From assembly GCA_049517675.1 (NCBI GenBank), contig JBEKRV010000037.1, forward strand, positions 1-35,125: DNA of 35,125 bases. Direction: 5' to 3'. A model generated the notes under the pieces. That model saw nothing but the letters and a program-made list of their open reading frames with translations, was not told the DNA's origin and did no database searches. This document shows, piece by piece, positions 8,450 to 16,696 of the stretch (its first letter is position 1; every line of letters starts with the position of its first letter). Source of the DNA: Bog-756 sp049517675. GTDB taxonomy: Bacteria > Actinomycetota > Acidimicrobiia > Acidimicrobiales > RAAP-2. The position numbers were made by a program, and so were the translations under genes.

Positions 8450-8759
8450 GTGTGATCCCGGACGGACGAAGGCATTCGCGAACCCACTCCTTTCCGAACG
8501 TCCGCGACCCGCTCATCGGAGGCGCCAGCGAAAGGGACTCGATCAGGTGGGACACAGCCATGAGATCTGGCACTGGCCAAAGAGCGGATCGGGCCAATTT
8601 GCTGCCGCCGGGGGGAGGACTGGCGCCACACGGCATTACCGGTGCTTCACGATATTGAGCTTGGCCAATGCCGTTCGTACCCAAGGTCGCGAACCTATGC
8701 TTCAGCGGGTCCGCTGCGGCATGTCCGACCGAAGACGTGGAACCTGAGGAGACGACGGC
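8450..8759. other. Divergent intergenic region, lower G+C
   Basis: 310 bases between the AftB-like and YfhO-like genes. On the plus strand CTGAGGAG (8743-8750) is the ribosome site for the GTG at 8760, and TATGCT (8696-8701) is a possible -10. On the minus strand AAGGAG followed 11 bases later by ATG opens a nine-codon frame (MPSSVRDHT) whose TGA overlaps the GTG at 8449. No longer coding frame looks convincing on either strand. Confidence 0.45.
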
Positions 8760-11090
8760 GTGGGAGAAGTGACCCGGAGAAGGGTTGTCGACGCCGTCTG
8801 CATCCTGTGGCTTGTGTTCGTCGCAGCCGCGCTCCTGGCTCCGATCTTGCTGCACGGGGGAGTGTCGGGACCCCTCGACATCCTGTCGAAGTTCGGCCTG
8901 AGTTCGCAGCCTGGGGTTACGGTCCACAACCGGATCCCACAGGACCAGGCGTCGGAGATCATTCCCTGGATGTATCTGGCCTGGAGTCAGGTCCATGCAG
9001 GTCATGTCCCACTATGGAATTCGGCAAGTGGCCTGGGAATGCCGCTGGCATTCAATTGGCAGTCCGCAGTGTTCGGCCTGCCATCCCTCGTCGGGTACAT
9101 CTTCCCATTTCGATTTGATCCGACGATCCAGATGCTGGTCACTCTGGTGGTCGCCGGGACAGGCGTCTACGTGTTCTGCCGTGTGCTTGGTATGCGGACC
9201 CTCGCATGTCTCTTTGCCGCCACTGCATTTGAGCTTTCCGGTTCCATGGTTGCCTGGCTCGGCTGGCCCGTCGCGTCCGTCGCGTCCTGGACCGGGTGGC
9301 TTTGTGCGGCAGCCGTTCTGATCTTCCGGGGGAAACACCGTGCGCGGTCGATCGCGCTCTTCGCTCTCGCTCTCGGGATGATGGTCCTTGCCGGCCAACT
9401 CGACATGCTCGTTGTCACGCTGGCCTGTCTTCTGGTATTCGCAGCTGTCGTCGTGATCATGCGTGCCGTCAGATCCAGGCAACCGAGAACGGTGGCTCAA
9501 CCGGTGCTCGACCTGGCAATCGCCTCCATCTGCGGATTCGGACTGGCTGCTCCACTCGCCTTGCCCGGGGCCCAGTCAGCGCGATCTTCGGTCCGGTCCG
9601 GCAGGAGTACCGGGGTCGCCCTCCCAATCCACGATCTGACCCACGTCCTGTTCGCCGGATTCGACGGAAGCACGGTGGCCGGTCACCAATGGTTCGGCGA
9701 CTTCCTGGGCTTCTACCCGAACGGTGCAGCCTATGTCGGCCTGTTTGTGCTCGTGCTTGCCGCGGTAGCCCTTGTGGTCCGGTGGCAAGCTTCCACGGTA
9801 AAGGGACTTGCCGGCATGGCGGTGGTTGCCTTCGGGTTGGCGTTTGTCCCGATCGCTGTCACTGCGGCGAAGTCCATTCCGCTCCTCGGTCCGGTCGAGT
9901 GGAGCCGCGGACTGGTTCTCGCGGTGTTCGCCCTGACAGTTCTCTCGGGATTCGGCCTCGACGCACTCCTCAGCGAGACCCGGGAGCGGCTCGCGATCAA
10001 CGCGGCCGCAGTCGGCTTCATCAGCGCGGCCTTGGCACTCCTTGGCTTCTGGTTGTTCGGTCGGGGTCACCTGGATCCTTCCGAGGCGTCGGTACGGGCC
10101 TGGAGCTTTGCGTGGCCGGCCGCCCAGTGCGCGATTGGGCTCGCAGTGGTGGCGTGGCTCTCATTCCGGTCCGGCGCCTCATCATCGGCGATCCGGATTC
10201 GTCGCACCCGGGTGGTGGGACTGGTGCTCATCTCGGTGGAGGGCGCCTTCCTCGTCACCTCGGGCTCTTCGTTGGCAACGCCCACCGGCCAACTCGTCCC
10301 GACGACGCCCGCGATCACCGAGTTGCATCGACTTGTCGCCTCATCCGTCGTCGGCATCGGTGCTGGATCGTGCCTGCCGTTCGGTGGCCCGATCTCCGCC
10401 GGAATACTCCCGGATGCCAATGACCTCTACGGGATCAACGAGTTCTCCATCTATGACCCGATCATTCCCAAGCAGTACTACTCGTCGTGGGCGCTGGTGT
10501 CCGGGACGCCGGTCGTGACGCGCCCGCCGGCCTCGGTGTTCTGTCCGGCGATCACCACGCTGTCCGAAGCTCGGGCTTACGGGATCGGGTTCGTGCTCGA
10601 ACCGAACGGTGCAAGCGGCCCGAAGGGAGGGGAATGGGTGGCCACCGTGGGTTCGGAGGAACTCTTCCGGATGCCGGGGACATCGGTGGCGACGTGGACC
10701 CCGACTCATGACCGCTCAACTCTCCCCGCGACGGATGCGCTTGGAGTGTCGGTCCCGGTGACCGAACCGTCGCCGGGTCACTGGATCATCAGGACAGACT
10801 CGCAATCGGAAGGCGTCATGCGGCTCAGGGTCGCTGGGGTCCCTGGAATGCGGGCGACGATCGACGGCGATCCGCTGACGATCGAGTCGTACGACGGCCT
10901 CATGATGCAAGCCCGTATCCCGAGGGGTGCACACACGATCGAGGTGGTGTACGAGCCGCAGCTCTTCACGCTCGGCGTAGTTGTCGCCGCGGCAACCCTT
11001 CTCGTCCTCGGTTCCGCAGTGATATGGACCGAGCGCCAATGGAGGCGCACCTCTGCCCAGGTCCGGAGTCCGGGTGGGACCGAATGCTGA
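8760..11090 (+). CDS. YfhO-like large polytopic membrane protein, copy 1 (lower G+C)
   Basis: A 776-residue protein with about twelve membrane segments between residues 10 and 480, a large extracytoplasmic region, and a final helix near 745-765. HVPLWNSASGLGMPLAFNWQ and FGLPSLVGY in the first third are typical of YfhO/GT-C-like membrane proteins. The C-terminal beta domain MRLRVAGVPGMRATIDGDP ends in a PRGAHTIEVVYEP strand, and matches the YfhO C-terminal pattern (G-W-x-A-x-(V/I)-D-G). YfhO proteins are implicated in glycosylating lipid-linked polymers such as lipoteichoic acid; the sugar cannot be inferred here. The GTG at 8760 follows AGGAG at 9-base spacing. It is clearly homologous along its whole length to the gene at 11531 but has markedly lower G+C. 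Confidence 0.75.
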   Translation: MGEVTRRRVVDAVCILWLVFVAAALLAPILLHGGVSGPLDILSKFGLSSQPGVTVHNRIPQDQASEIIPWMYLAWSQVHAGHVPLWNSASGLGMPLAFNWQSAVFGLPSLVGYIFPFRFDPTIQMLVTLVVAGTGVYVFCRVLGMRTLACLFAATAFELSGSMVAWLGWPVASVASWTGWLCAAAVLIFRGKHRARSIALFALALGMMVLAGQLDMLVVTLACLLVFAAVVVIMRAVRSRQPRTVAQPVLDLAIASICGFGLAAPLALPGAQSARSSVRSGRSTGVALPIHDLTHVLFAGFDGSTVAGHQWFGDFLGFYPNGAAYVGLFVLVLAAVALVVRWQASTVKGLAGMAVVAFGLAFVPIAVTAAKSIPLLGPVEWSRGLVLAVFALTVLSGFGLDALLSETRERLAINAAAVGFISAALALLGFWLFGRGHLDPSEASVRAWSFAWPAAQCAIGLAVVAWLSFRSGASSSAIRIRRTRVVGLVLISVEGAFLVTSGSSLATPTGQLVPTTPAITELHRLVASSVVGIGAGSCLPFGGPISAGILPDANDLYGINEFSIYDPIIPKQYYSSWALVSGTPVVTRPPASVFCPAITTLSEARAYGIGFVLEPNGASGPKGGEWVATVGSEELFRMPGTSVATWTPTHDRSTLPATDALGVSVPVTEPSPGHWIIRTDSQSEGVMRLRVAGVPGMRATIDGDPLTIESYDGLMMQARIPRGAHTIEVVYEPQLFTLGVVVAAATLLVLGSAVIWTERQWRRTSAQVRSPGGTEC

Positions 11091-11530
11091 CCACCGCGGT
11101 CGCCGGTGTGGGGATTCCGAGCGGTGGCGATCGGGCCACCCCACCCCTGTTGACGTGTTGCCGTGGCGCACCGCCAACCGATGGATCATCGACCTGGCGA
11201 CGGTAGGCGATCTCCCGTGGACGGTCGTGCTCGACGTCGCTACGCGATGGTCGATGTGGACCCCGCGCATGGGCCTGGCTGCGTGGCCTGCGGAGATCCA
11301 TGGATCGATCCAATGAACCAGTGCCCGGACCGTTCAGAGTCGGTACTGTGACGGACCATGGGGGCGATCCGGTGACCGGACACGACGGTGCACGGTGTCG
11401 CGGCGATCGACGAATTGGTCGTGATCCAGCGTTCGGGTCGTGTCCTCCAGCCAGTTGCCACTTCACTGCGAAGCGATGCGTGATCTCCGTGCACGCCAGT
11501 GGTGAGCCCGGTCCGCCCGGGTAGAGCGGA
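11091..11530 (+). other. Intergenic region with one candidate promoter
   Basis: 440 bases between the two YfhO-like paralogues. I see no frame that looks coding and no tRNA-like or strong hairpin structure. GGTACTGT (11342-11349) fits the window's GGTANNNT -10 pattern and would give a leader of about 175 bases to the start at 11531. G+C rises through this stretch from the low-GC block to the high-GC downstream gene. Confidence 0.4.
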
Positions 11531-13849
11531 ATGGCACCTGAGGAGGAGGCCACACGGGATGGGGGCGCGGCGGCCGGAGCGCACGGCGGGTGTTCTGCGC
11601 TGCCCCGGTGGGCCGACGTGGCGGGAGTCGCATGGGTCGTCCTGGCCGCGGTGGCGGTGCTGGTACCGGCCCTGGCCCGCGGCGGCTCGCTCGGCAGCTA
11701 CGACATCCTGAGCCAGTTCGGGCTGACGGTCGGCCCGGGGCCGGTCCACAACGCGCTCCTGAACGACCCGATCGACCAGATGATCCCGTGGGCGACCCTG
11801 GCCTGGACCCAGGTGCACGACGGGCACCTCCCGCTGTGGAACCAGTACAGCGCCCTCGGGATGCCACTGGCCTTCAACTGGCAGTCCTCGGTGTTCAGCA
11901 TCCCCTCGCTGGTGGGCTACCTGGTCCCCCTCCGGCTCGTCTACACCTGCCAGGTGCTGGTCACCCTGGTCATCGCCGGGACAGGGGCCTACGTGCTCGG
12001 TCGGGTGCTCCACCTCGGTGTGATGGCCAGCGCCTTCGCCGGCGTGGCCTTCGAGCTGAGCGGGCCGTTCTTCACCTGGATCGGCTGGCCGATCGCGTCG
12101 GTCGCCTCGTGGACCGGTTGGATCCTGGCCGGCATCGTCCTCATCCAGCGGGGACGGCACCGGGGTCGCTACGTGGTCCTCACCGCCGTCGCCGTCGCCT
12201 GTTCCGTCTATGCGGGCCAGCCCGACGGGCTGATCATCCTCCTCCTGGTGACCGGCGTGTTCGCCGTCGTCTCCCTCGTCGCACGCCGCCTGCAGGGTGA
12301 CACGAACGGAGCGACCGGGCGCGAGGCGGTCGGGATCGTCGGGGCCTTCGGACTCGGCGCACTGCTCTCGTCGCCGCTCCTGCTGCCCGGACTGCAGCTG
12401 GTCTCCGGATCGGTCCGGTCGGACAACGGTGCCGGCATTCTCGACGCCCAGCACGCCGCCGACCCCTCGTCACTGGTCAACGGACTCTCCCTCGGCCTGG
12501 TGAGCTTCCCGAACTACTTCGACTTCCAGTACGCGGGGGTGGCGACCGCGGTCCTGGCCGTGGTGGCCGTCATCTACTACCTGGGCAGGCCCTACGTCGT
12601 GGCCCTGGTGGGGATGCTCGTGGTCGGCCTCCTGCTGGGTTTCGTCGAACCGGCCGACCGGGTCGTCAATGCCCTGCCGGGTCTCCATGCCATCCGCCTG
12701 CCGAGGGCGAACGTCTTCTCGGCCTTCGCCGTCGCCGCGCTCGGGGCGATCGGGCTCCAGGCGCTGGTCCGGTCGAGACGGCGGTCGCTGCTCGTGGGGT
12801 GCGGCGTGGTGTTCCTCGCCGCGGGTTGCCTGCTCGCCGTGGTGTGGGCCAACGGTTGGCGGCACACCCAGGGGTTTTCCGTGCTGACCCCCGCCAGCTA
12901 CCTGTGGGCCGCCGGAGCGGTCGTCCTCGGACTGGTGGGGGTCGGGGTGGGACTGGCCGACATCGGGACGCCGAGGAGGCCCCCGGGGGGCGCCGGTGCC
13001 AGGGCCGCTGTCGGAGGGCTCATCGTCGTGTTCGAGACGGCCTTCCTCGTCACCGCCGGCGCGAGCGTGTGGACCTCCACCGCGAACGGGACCCCTCCCG
13101 CTCCGGCAGTTGCGCGCCTGGCTCGGATCGTGGGTCCGTCGGTCGTCGGGCTGGGAGAACCCCAATGCCTACCCGACGCGGACCAACTGGGGATCTCGCC
13201 CAACGCCAACATCCTCTACGGCGTCCACGAGCTCGCCGTCTACGACCCGATGCTGCCGAGGACCTACTACTCGAGCTGGACGGCGACGACCGGTGCGATC
13301 GCCGGCTATCCCCTCGAATCCCACTACTGCCCCGGTGTGACCACGGCGACGCTGGCCCGGCTCTACGGCGTGTCCTACGTGCTGGAGCCCGCGGGAGCCC
13401 CCGGCCCGATGGGCGGCGTCCACGTCGCCACCCTCGACGGGGAGGGCCTCTTCCGCGTCCCCGGTGCGGCGGTGGCCACGGTGTCGCGGCTGGCGCCGGG
13501 CGACCAGCTCCCTCCACCGTCCGTTCCGGGCCGGGCCGTCGCCGTGCGCCATCCGGACCCGAACGTCTGGAGCATGACCACCCGGGCCCCGGACGCCCAG
13601 GTGCTCCGCCTCCGGCTCACCGACGTGCCCGGTTGGCATGCCACGATGGACGGTCGCCCGATCCCGCTCGAGTCCTTCGACGGCATCATGTTGCAGGCGG
13701 TCGTGCCCTCGGGGGAGCACCACGTCGTCGTCACCTACTGGCCGGCGAGGTTCACGCTCGGCATCCTGCTGGCCGTGATCGGCGCAGCCGTGTCGGTCGT
13801 CGTACTGGCCTGGTCGCCGCTCACGAGGAGGTTCCGACGACCGGGGTGA
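11531..13849 (+). CDS. YfhO-like large polytopic membrane protein, copy 2 (high G+C)
   Basis: A 772-residue paralogue of the preceding gene, co-linear over the whole length. The shared blocks include LPLWNQYSALGMPLAFNWQ, SVFSIPSLVGY, AFELSG, GWPIASVASWTGW and the C-terminal LRLTDVPGWHATMDGRP. Roughly half the residues in these blocks are identical. About twelve membrane segments precede a periplasm-side domain and a last helix near 740-760. The same role is inferred: a YfhO/GT-C-type enzyme or co-factor in cell-envelope glycosylation. The start is uncertain. ATG 11531 is the only early in-frame ATG, with just a weak GAGCGGA upstream. A strong CTGAGGAGGAGG lies inside the coding sequence and points to an ATG at 11559 that is out of frame. 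Confidence 0.75.
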   Translation: MAPEEEATRDGGAAAGAHGGCSALPRWADVAGVAWVVLAAVAVLVPALARGGSLGSYDILSQFGLTVGPGPVHNALLNDPIDQMIPWATLAWTQVHDGHLPLWNQYSALGMPLAFNWQSSVFSIPSLVGYLVPLRLVYTCQVLVTLVIAGTGAYVLGRVLHLGVMASAFAGVAFELSGPFFTWIGWPIASVASWTGWILAGIVLIQRGRHRGRYVVLTAVAVACSVYAGQPDGLIILLLVTGVFAVVSLVARRLQGDTNGATGREAVGIVGAFGLGALLSSPLLLPGLQLVSGSVRSDNGAGILDAQHAADPSSLVNGLSLGLVSFPNYFDFQYAGVATAVLAVVAVIYYLGRPYVVALVGMLVVGLLLGFVEPADRVVNALPGLHAIRLPRANVFSAFAVAALGAIGLQALVRSRRRSLLVGCGVVFLAAGCLLAVVWANGWRHTQGFSVLTPASYLWAAGAVVLGLVGVGVGLADIGTPRRPPGGAGARAAVGGLIVVFETAFLVTAGASVWTSTANGTPPAPAVARLARIVGPSVVGLGEPQCLPDADQLGISPNANILYGVHELAVYDPMLPRTYYSSWTATTGAIAGYPLESHYCPGVTTATLARLYGVSYVLEPAGAPGPMGGVHVATLDGEGLFRVPGAAVATVSRLAPGDQLPPPSVPGRAVAVRHPDPNVWSMTTRAPDAQVLRLRLTDVPGWHATMDGRPIPLESFDGIMLQAVVPSGEHHVVVTYWPARFTLGILLAVIGAAVSVVVLAWSPLTRRFRRPG

Positions 13850-13909
13850 GCGACCGGAGCGGGCGCGGGGGAGTCCGTGCGGTACCGACCACCCGACGCT
13901 GCGGTCCCC

Positions 13910-15109
13910 TCAGGACGTGGTCGACCAGATCGGTGTGGCCAGCAGGTCGGGACCGTCGGGCGGGGTTCCGGCGGCCAGGTAGGGACCCCGTCGTGTGAAT
14001 CCGATCCGGGTCACGTCGATGGCACGGGCCCCGTCCGGTTTCGGGGCGAGCGAGTGGCTCGGCGTGTAGAGGAGCCAGATGCCGGCCGGGTCGTGGAAGA
14101 CGGAGGCCTCACCGGGCCCGGGCCCCTGGTAGTTGGAGGCGAGCAGCGGCGCGTCCGACGTGTCGGCGCACGGTCCGGACGGTCCCGCGCACCGGGCCAC
14201 CCCGATGGCGTAGGAGGAGTTGTTGAACCAATTGCCGGAGTACACGACCCAGTACGCGCCGTCGACCTCCACCATGTCGGGGGCCTCGACGATGGTTCCC
14301 TGCCACGGCTCGTCAGGCGACAGGAGGGCCGACGGGCGGCCGAGCAGGCGGGTGCCGTCGGGGGAGAGCCGCTGCGACCACATGGTGGTCGGGGTGCTCG
14401 CGCCGCCGATGTTCTGGTCGGACTTCCACAGCATCCAGGGGGTGCCGTCCGAGTCCACGAACACCCGGGGGTCGATGGAGCCGCCCAGACCCTCCTGGCA
14501 GATGAACGGTGCGGGACTGGGGGTATAGGGCCCGGTGGGCGAGGCGGCGAACGCACTGCCGATGCACTCGGTCCCCGGGGTGCGGCCCTTGACCTTGGCC
14601 GTGAAGTACAGGGCGAACTGTGTACCGAACTGCTGGAGGTCGGGGGCCCACGTGTACCCGGGCAGGGACCAGGCCGGCAGCACGGGCAGGGCGTCGACCG
14701 GCGCGGTCCAGTGGACGAAGTCCGCGCTGGTCACCAGCGGCACGTTGACCGGGTGGGACCCCGGACCGCCGCTGGTGATGAGGGTGTAGCGACCGTCGGC
14801 CACGGTCAGGAACGGGTCGGACTGGTCGAGTCCGGCCTGTACCGCGGTGCCCGGGGCGAGGGGGTGCGCGTCGAGCGGGGGAGCGGTCGGGCCCTGTCCG
14901 ATGCCGCCCGCGCCCGCACCCGGCGGCGTGCGGATGGCGACCGGTCGTTGCGCGGCCGACGCCCGTGACGTCGACGAGGCTGCGGCGGCGGCCACGACCA
15001 GGCCGCCCACGACGACGGCGACGGCGGCCGACCAGGCGATCAGATGCCGGCGCCCCGCGTGCCCCCGTCCGGCCGTTGCCGGTGAGCTGTCTCCCCCGAT
15101 GCTGCCCAT
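13910..15109 (-). CDS. GH43-like membrane-anchored beta-propeller glycosidase
   Basis: A 399-residue protein. It has a cytoplasmic basic stretch, one N-terminal membrane helix (about 23-45, LIAWSAAVAVVVGGLVVAAA) and an Ala/Pro/Gly linker. A five-bladed propeller of the glycoside hydrolase 43 type follows. The three GH43 acid positions look occupied: the base Asp in DQSDPFLTVADGRY (D98 or D95), the pKa-modulating Asp in GSIDPRVFVDSDG (D213), and the proton-donor Glu in IVEAPDMVEVDG (E275). The family acts on arabinans, arabinoxylans or galactans, so an outward-facing arabinan or related glycan is a likely substrate. Start 15109 is chosen because the hydrophobic anchor follows properly and a TAGTCT -10-like element lies upstream. 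The longer frame from 15253 would put that element inside the coding region. It is convergent with the YfhO-like gene. Confidence 0.75.
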   Translation of the reverse strand: MGSIGGDSSPATAGRGHAGRRHLIAWSAAVAVVVGGLVVAAAAASSTSRASAAQRPVAIRTPPGAGAGGIGQGPTAPPLDAHPLAPGTAVQAGLDQSDPFLTVADGRYTLITSGGPGSHPVNVPLVTSADFVHWTAPVDALPVLPAWSLPGYTWAPDLQQFGTQFALYFTAKVKGRTPGTECIGSAFAASPTGPYTPSPAPFICQEGLGGSIDPRVFVDSDGTPWMLWKSDQNIGGASTPTTMWSQRLSPDGTRLLGRPSALLSPDEPWQGTIVEAPDMVEVDGAYWVVYSGNWFNNSSYAIGVARCAGPSGPCADTSDAPLLASNYQGPGPGEASVFHDPAGIWLLYTPSHSLAPKPDGARAIDVTRIGFTRRGPYLAAGTPPDGPDLLATPIWSTTS

Positions 15110-15673
15110 CGACTCCGTGCGCCCTCGGCCTCTCGTGCCACTGCCCCCGGCCTCGCCCCACGTCGGGGCGGCAGGACACCAGACTATCGCCGCAGCGATG
15201 GCGGAGACGGTGATCGCGGTGACCGGGACGGGCTGGGGATCAACGGTGGACATCCGATCGGAACCTGGGGACGAAGCCGGAAATTCAGAGGAAAAGCTCA
15301 GGATTTCGCGTGGGCCTCTTGACCCTCGGAACCGGCCGGTTCAGAGTGGCACCAGTTCGGGAAGCCGAAGCCCTGAGAGGCCCCAGAGGTAGTCCGAGGA
15401 CAGGTCATCGGCCGGTCCGGAGGATCCATTCAGGGGCATCGGGTGGGCCGTAGGCGACCGACGAGGTGGTCCGGGGACGGGCCGGTTCGCCCTTCCGGGG
15501 GCGGATCGGTGCGGTGTCCGGCGCCGGGTTGTCCGACACGATCCGGCGGCGGATGGAGCCGAGCCATCGAGGACGTGGCCCCGAGGAGCTCGGGCGGTCT
15601 CGACCGTCCGGTTACTCGGGGCTGCGTCGCGTCCGCACGGCGGTGGGGCACCGCCCGGCACCGATCCGTGCCG
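15110..15673. other. Intergenic region between the GH43-like and CDF genes
   Basis: On the minus strand TAGTCT (15186-15181) is a candidate -10 for the GH43-like gene, about 70 bases before its start. Further right, a 32-codon minus-strand frame (about 15439 to 15341, ending RLPELVPL) lacks a ribosome site and is doubtful. The rest, up to the CDF stop at 15674, is G+C-rich with no gene, tRNA or repeat that I can support. Confidence 0.4.
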
Positions 15674-16585
15674 TCAGTGGACGTGGGGTCGGGCCACCGG
15701 CGCGGCGTCCATGGCGCAGGGGTCGACGTCGACGTCGACGCACGACTCGCACTCGAGCTCGAGGGTGCTGTGGGAGATGGCGAACGGCTCGCCGATGGTG
15801 CGCTTGACCCGGTCGCCGACCCTCTGGGCCTCCTCGAGGGTGGGGTGCCCGGTGAGCACCAAGTGGGCCGAGAGGACCCGCATCTCGCTCGACAGGCTCC
15901 AGACGTGGAGGTCGTGGACCTCGCTGACCCCGGGCACGGCGGCCATGGCTGCGGTCAGCTGGTCGAGGTCGAGGTCGGGCGGGGTCGACTCGAGGAGCAC
16001 GGCCACGCTGGCCCGGAGCACGCCGGCAGCCTGGGCCACGATGAGGACGGCCACCACCAGGGCCGACACCGGGTCGAGCCAGGTGGCCGACGGCTCGACC
16101 AGCAGCACGGCTCCGGCGACGACCACCGCTGCCGAGGCCAGGGCGTCGCCGGCCATGTGCAGGACGGCGGCCCGCATGTTCAGGTCGTGGCTGCGGTCGG
16201 ACAGGATCCAGGCGGCCAGCCCGTTGACCACGAGGCCGAACGAGGCCACCGCCACCACGACGCCGGCCTTGACGTGCTCGGGGTGCTCGAGCCGGTGGAC
16301 GCTCGCCACCACGATGAGCGCGGTCACCGCGGCGACCAGGATGGCATTGGCCAGTGCGGCCAGGATGGTGGCCCGGTGGTTGCCGTAGGAACGGGCGGGG
16401 CTGGCCGGTTGGAGGGCGAGGCGCACGGCCACCAACGAGAGGCAGAGGGCGCCCACGTCGGTGAGGTTGTGGCCGGCATCGGCCACCAGACCGGTGGAGT
16501 GGGCGAGGATGCCGAAGACGATCTGGGCGACCACCAGCCCGATGTTGAGGACGAGGCTGACTGCCAGTCTGCGCGTTCGGTCCAT
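15674..16585 (-). CDS. Cation diffusion facilitator (CzcD-type Zn/Cd/Co exporter)
   Basis: A 303-residue CDF transporter that exports divalent metal from the cytoplasm in exchange for protons. Six membrane segments lie between residues 8 and 195. The metal site is complete: HNLTD (H39, D43) in TM2 and HMAGD (H143, D147) in TM5, the His/Asp pattern of Zn-transporting CDFs. A cytoplasmic His-rich loop (RSYGNH; HRLEHPEH; RSHDLN) and the regulatory domain with HDLHVWS (224-230) follow. The C-terminus carries CESC and ends HVH, possible extra metal ligands. The ATG at 16585 has GGAGGAG five bases upstream. The 780-residue open frame extending past it lies antisense to the next two genes and is not real. 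Confidence 0.93.
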   Translation of the reverse strand: MDRTRRLAVSLVLNIGLVVAQIVFGILAHSTGLVADAGHNLTDVGALCLSLVAVRLALQPASPARSYGNHRATILAALANAILVAAVTALIVVASVHRLEHPEHVKAGVVVAVASFGLVVNGLAAWILSDRSHDLNMRAAVLHMAGDALASAAVVVAGAVLLVEPSATWLDPVSALVVAVLIVAQAAGVLRASVAVLLESTPPDLDLDQLTAAMAAVPGVSEVHDLHVWSLSSEMRVLSAHLVLTGHPTLEEAQRVGDRVKRTIGEPFAISHSTLELECESCVDVDVDPCAMDAAPVARPHVH

Positions 16586-16601
16586 GGATGCTCCTCCGCC
16601 A

Positions 16602-16607
16602 AGCCTA
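16602..16607 (-). promoter_or_regulatory. Candidate -10 for the CDF gene
   Basis: GGTAGGCT on the minus strand contains TAGGCT, 16 bases before the ATG at 16585 with GGCGGAGGAG between. This would give a very short leader that still holds the ribosome site. No -35 is evident. Confidence 0.4.
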
Positions 16608-16682
16608 CCGGCGCAGGTCGCGCCCCGACAGCGTGCGGTCCCGACGGGGCGGGAGCGGAGGGGAGGCGCCACCCCTGCTCGG

Positions 16683-16688
16683 TAGCAT
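16683..16688 (+). promoter_or_regulatory. -10-like TAGCAT implying a leaderless WbsX-like mRNA
   Basis: GGTAGCAT ends 8 bases before the ATG at 16697 and no Shine-Dalgarno sequence intervenes. Transcription would begin at or within a base or two of the start codon. The element is identical to those at 2348 and 32746. Confidence 0.5.
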
Positions 16689-16696
16689 GACCGCCC

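Noticed and set aside
8066..8455. 129-codon plus-strand frame overlapping the 5' part of the AftB-like gene
   Set aside because: No ribosome site or protein-like features; the opposite strand continues into a clear membrane protein.
15341..15439. 32-codon minus-strand frame ending RLPELVPL
   Set aside because: No ribosome site or -10 at the leaderless distance, and no neighbouring gene to couple with; kept only as a note in the intergenic entry.
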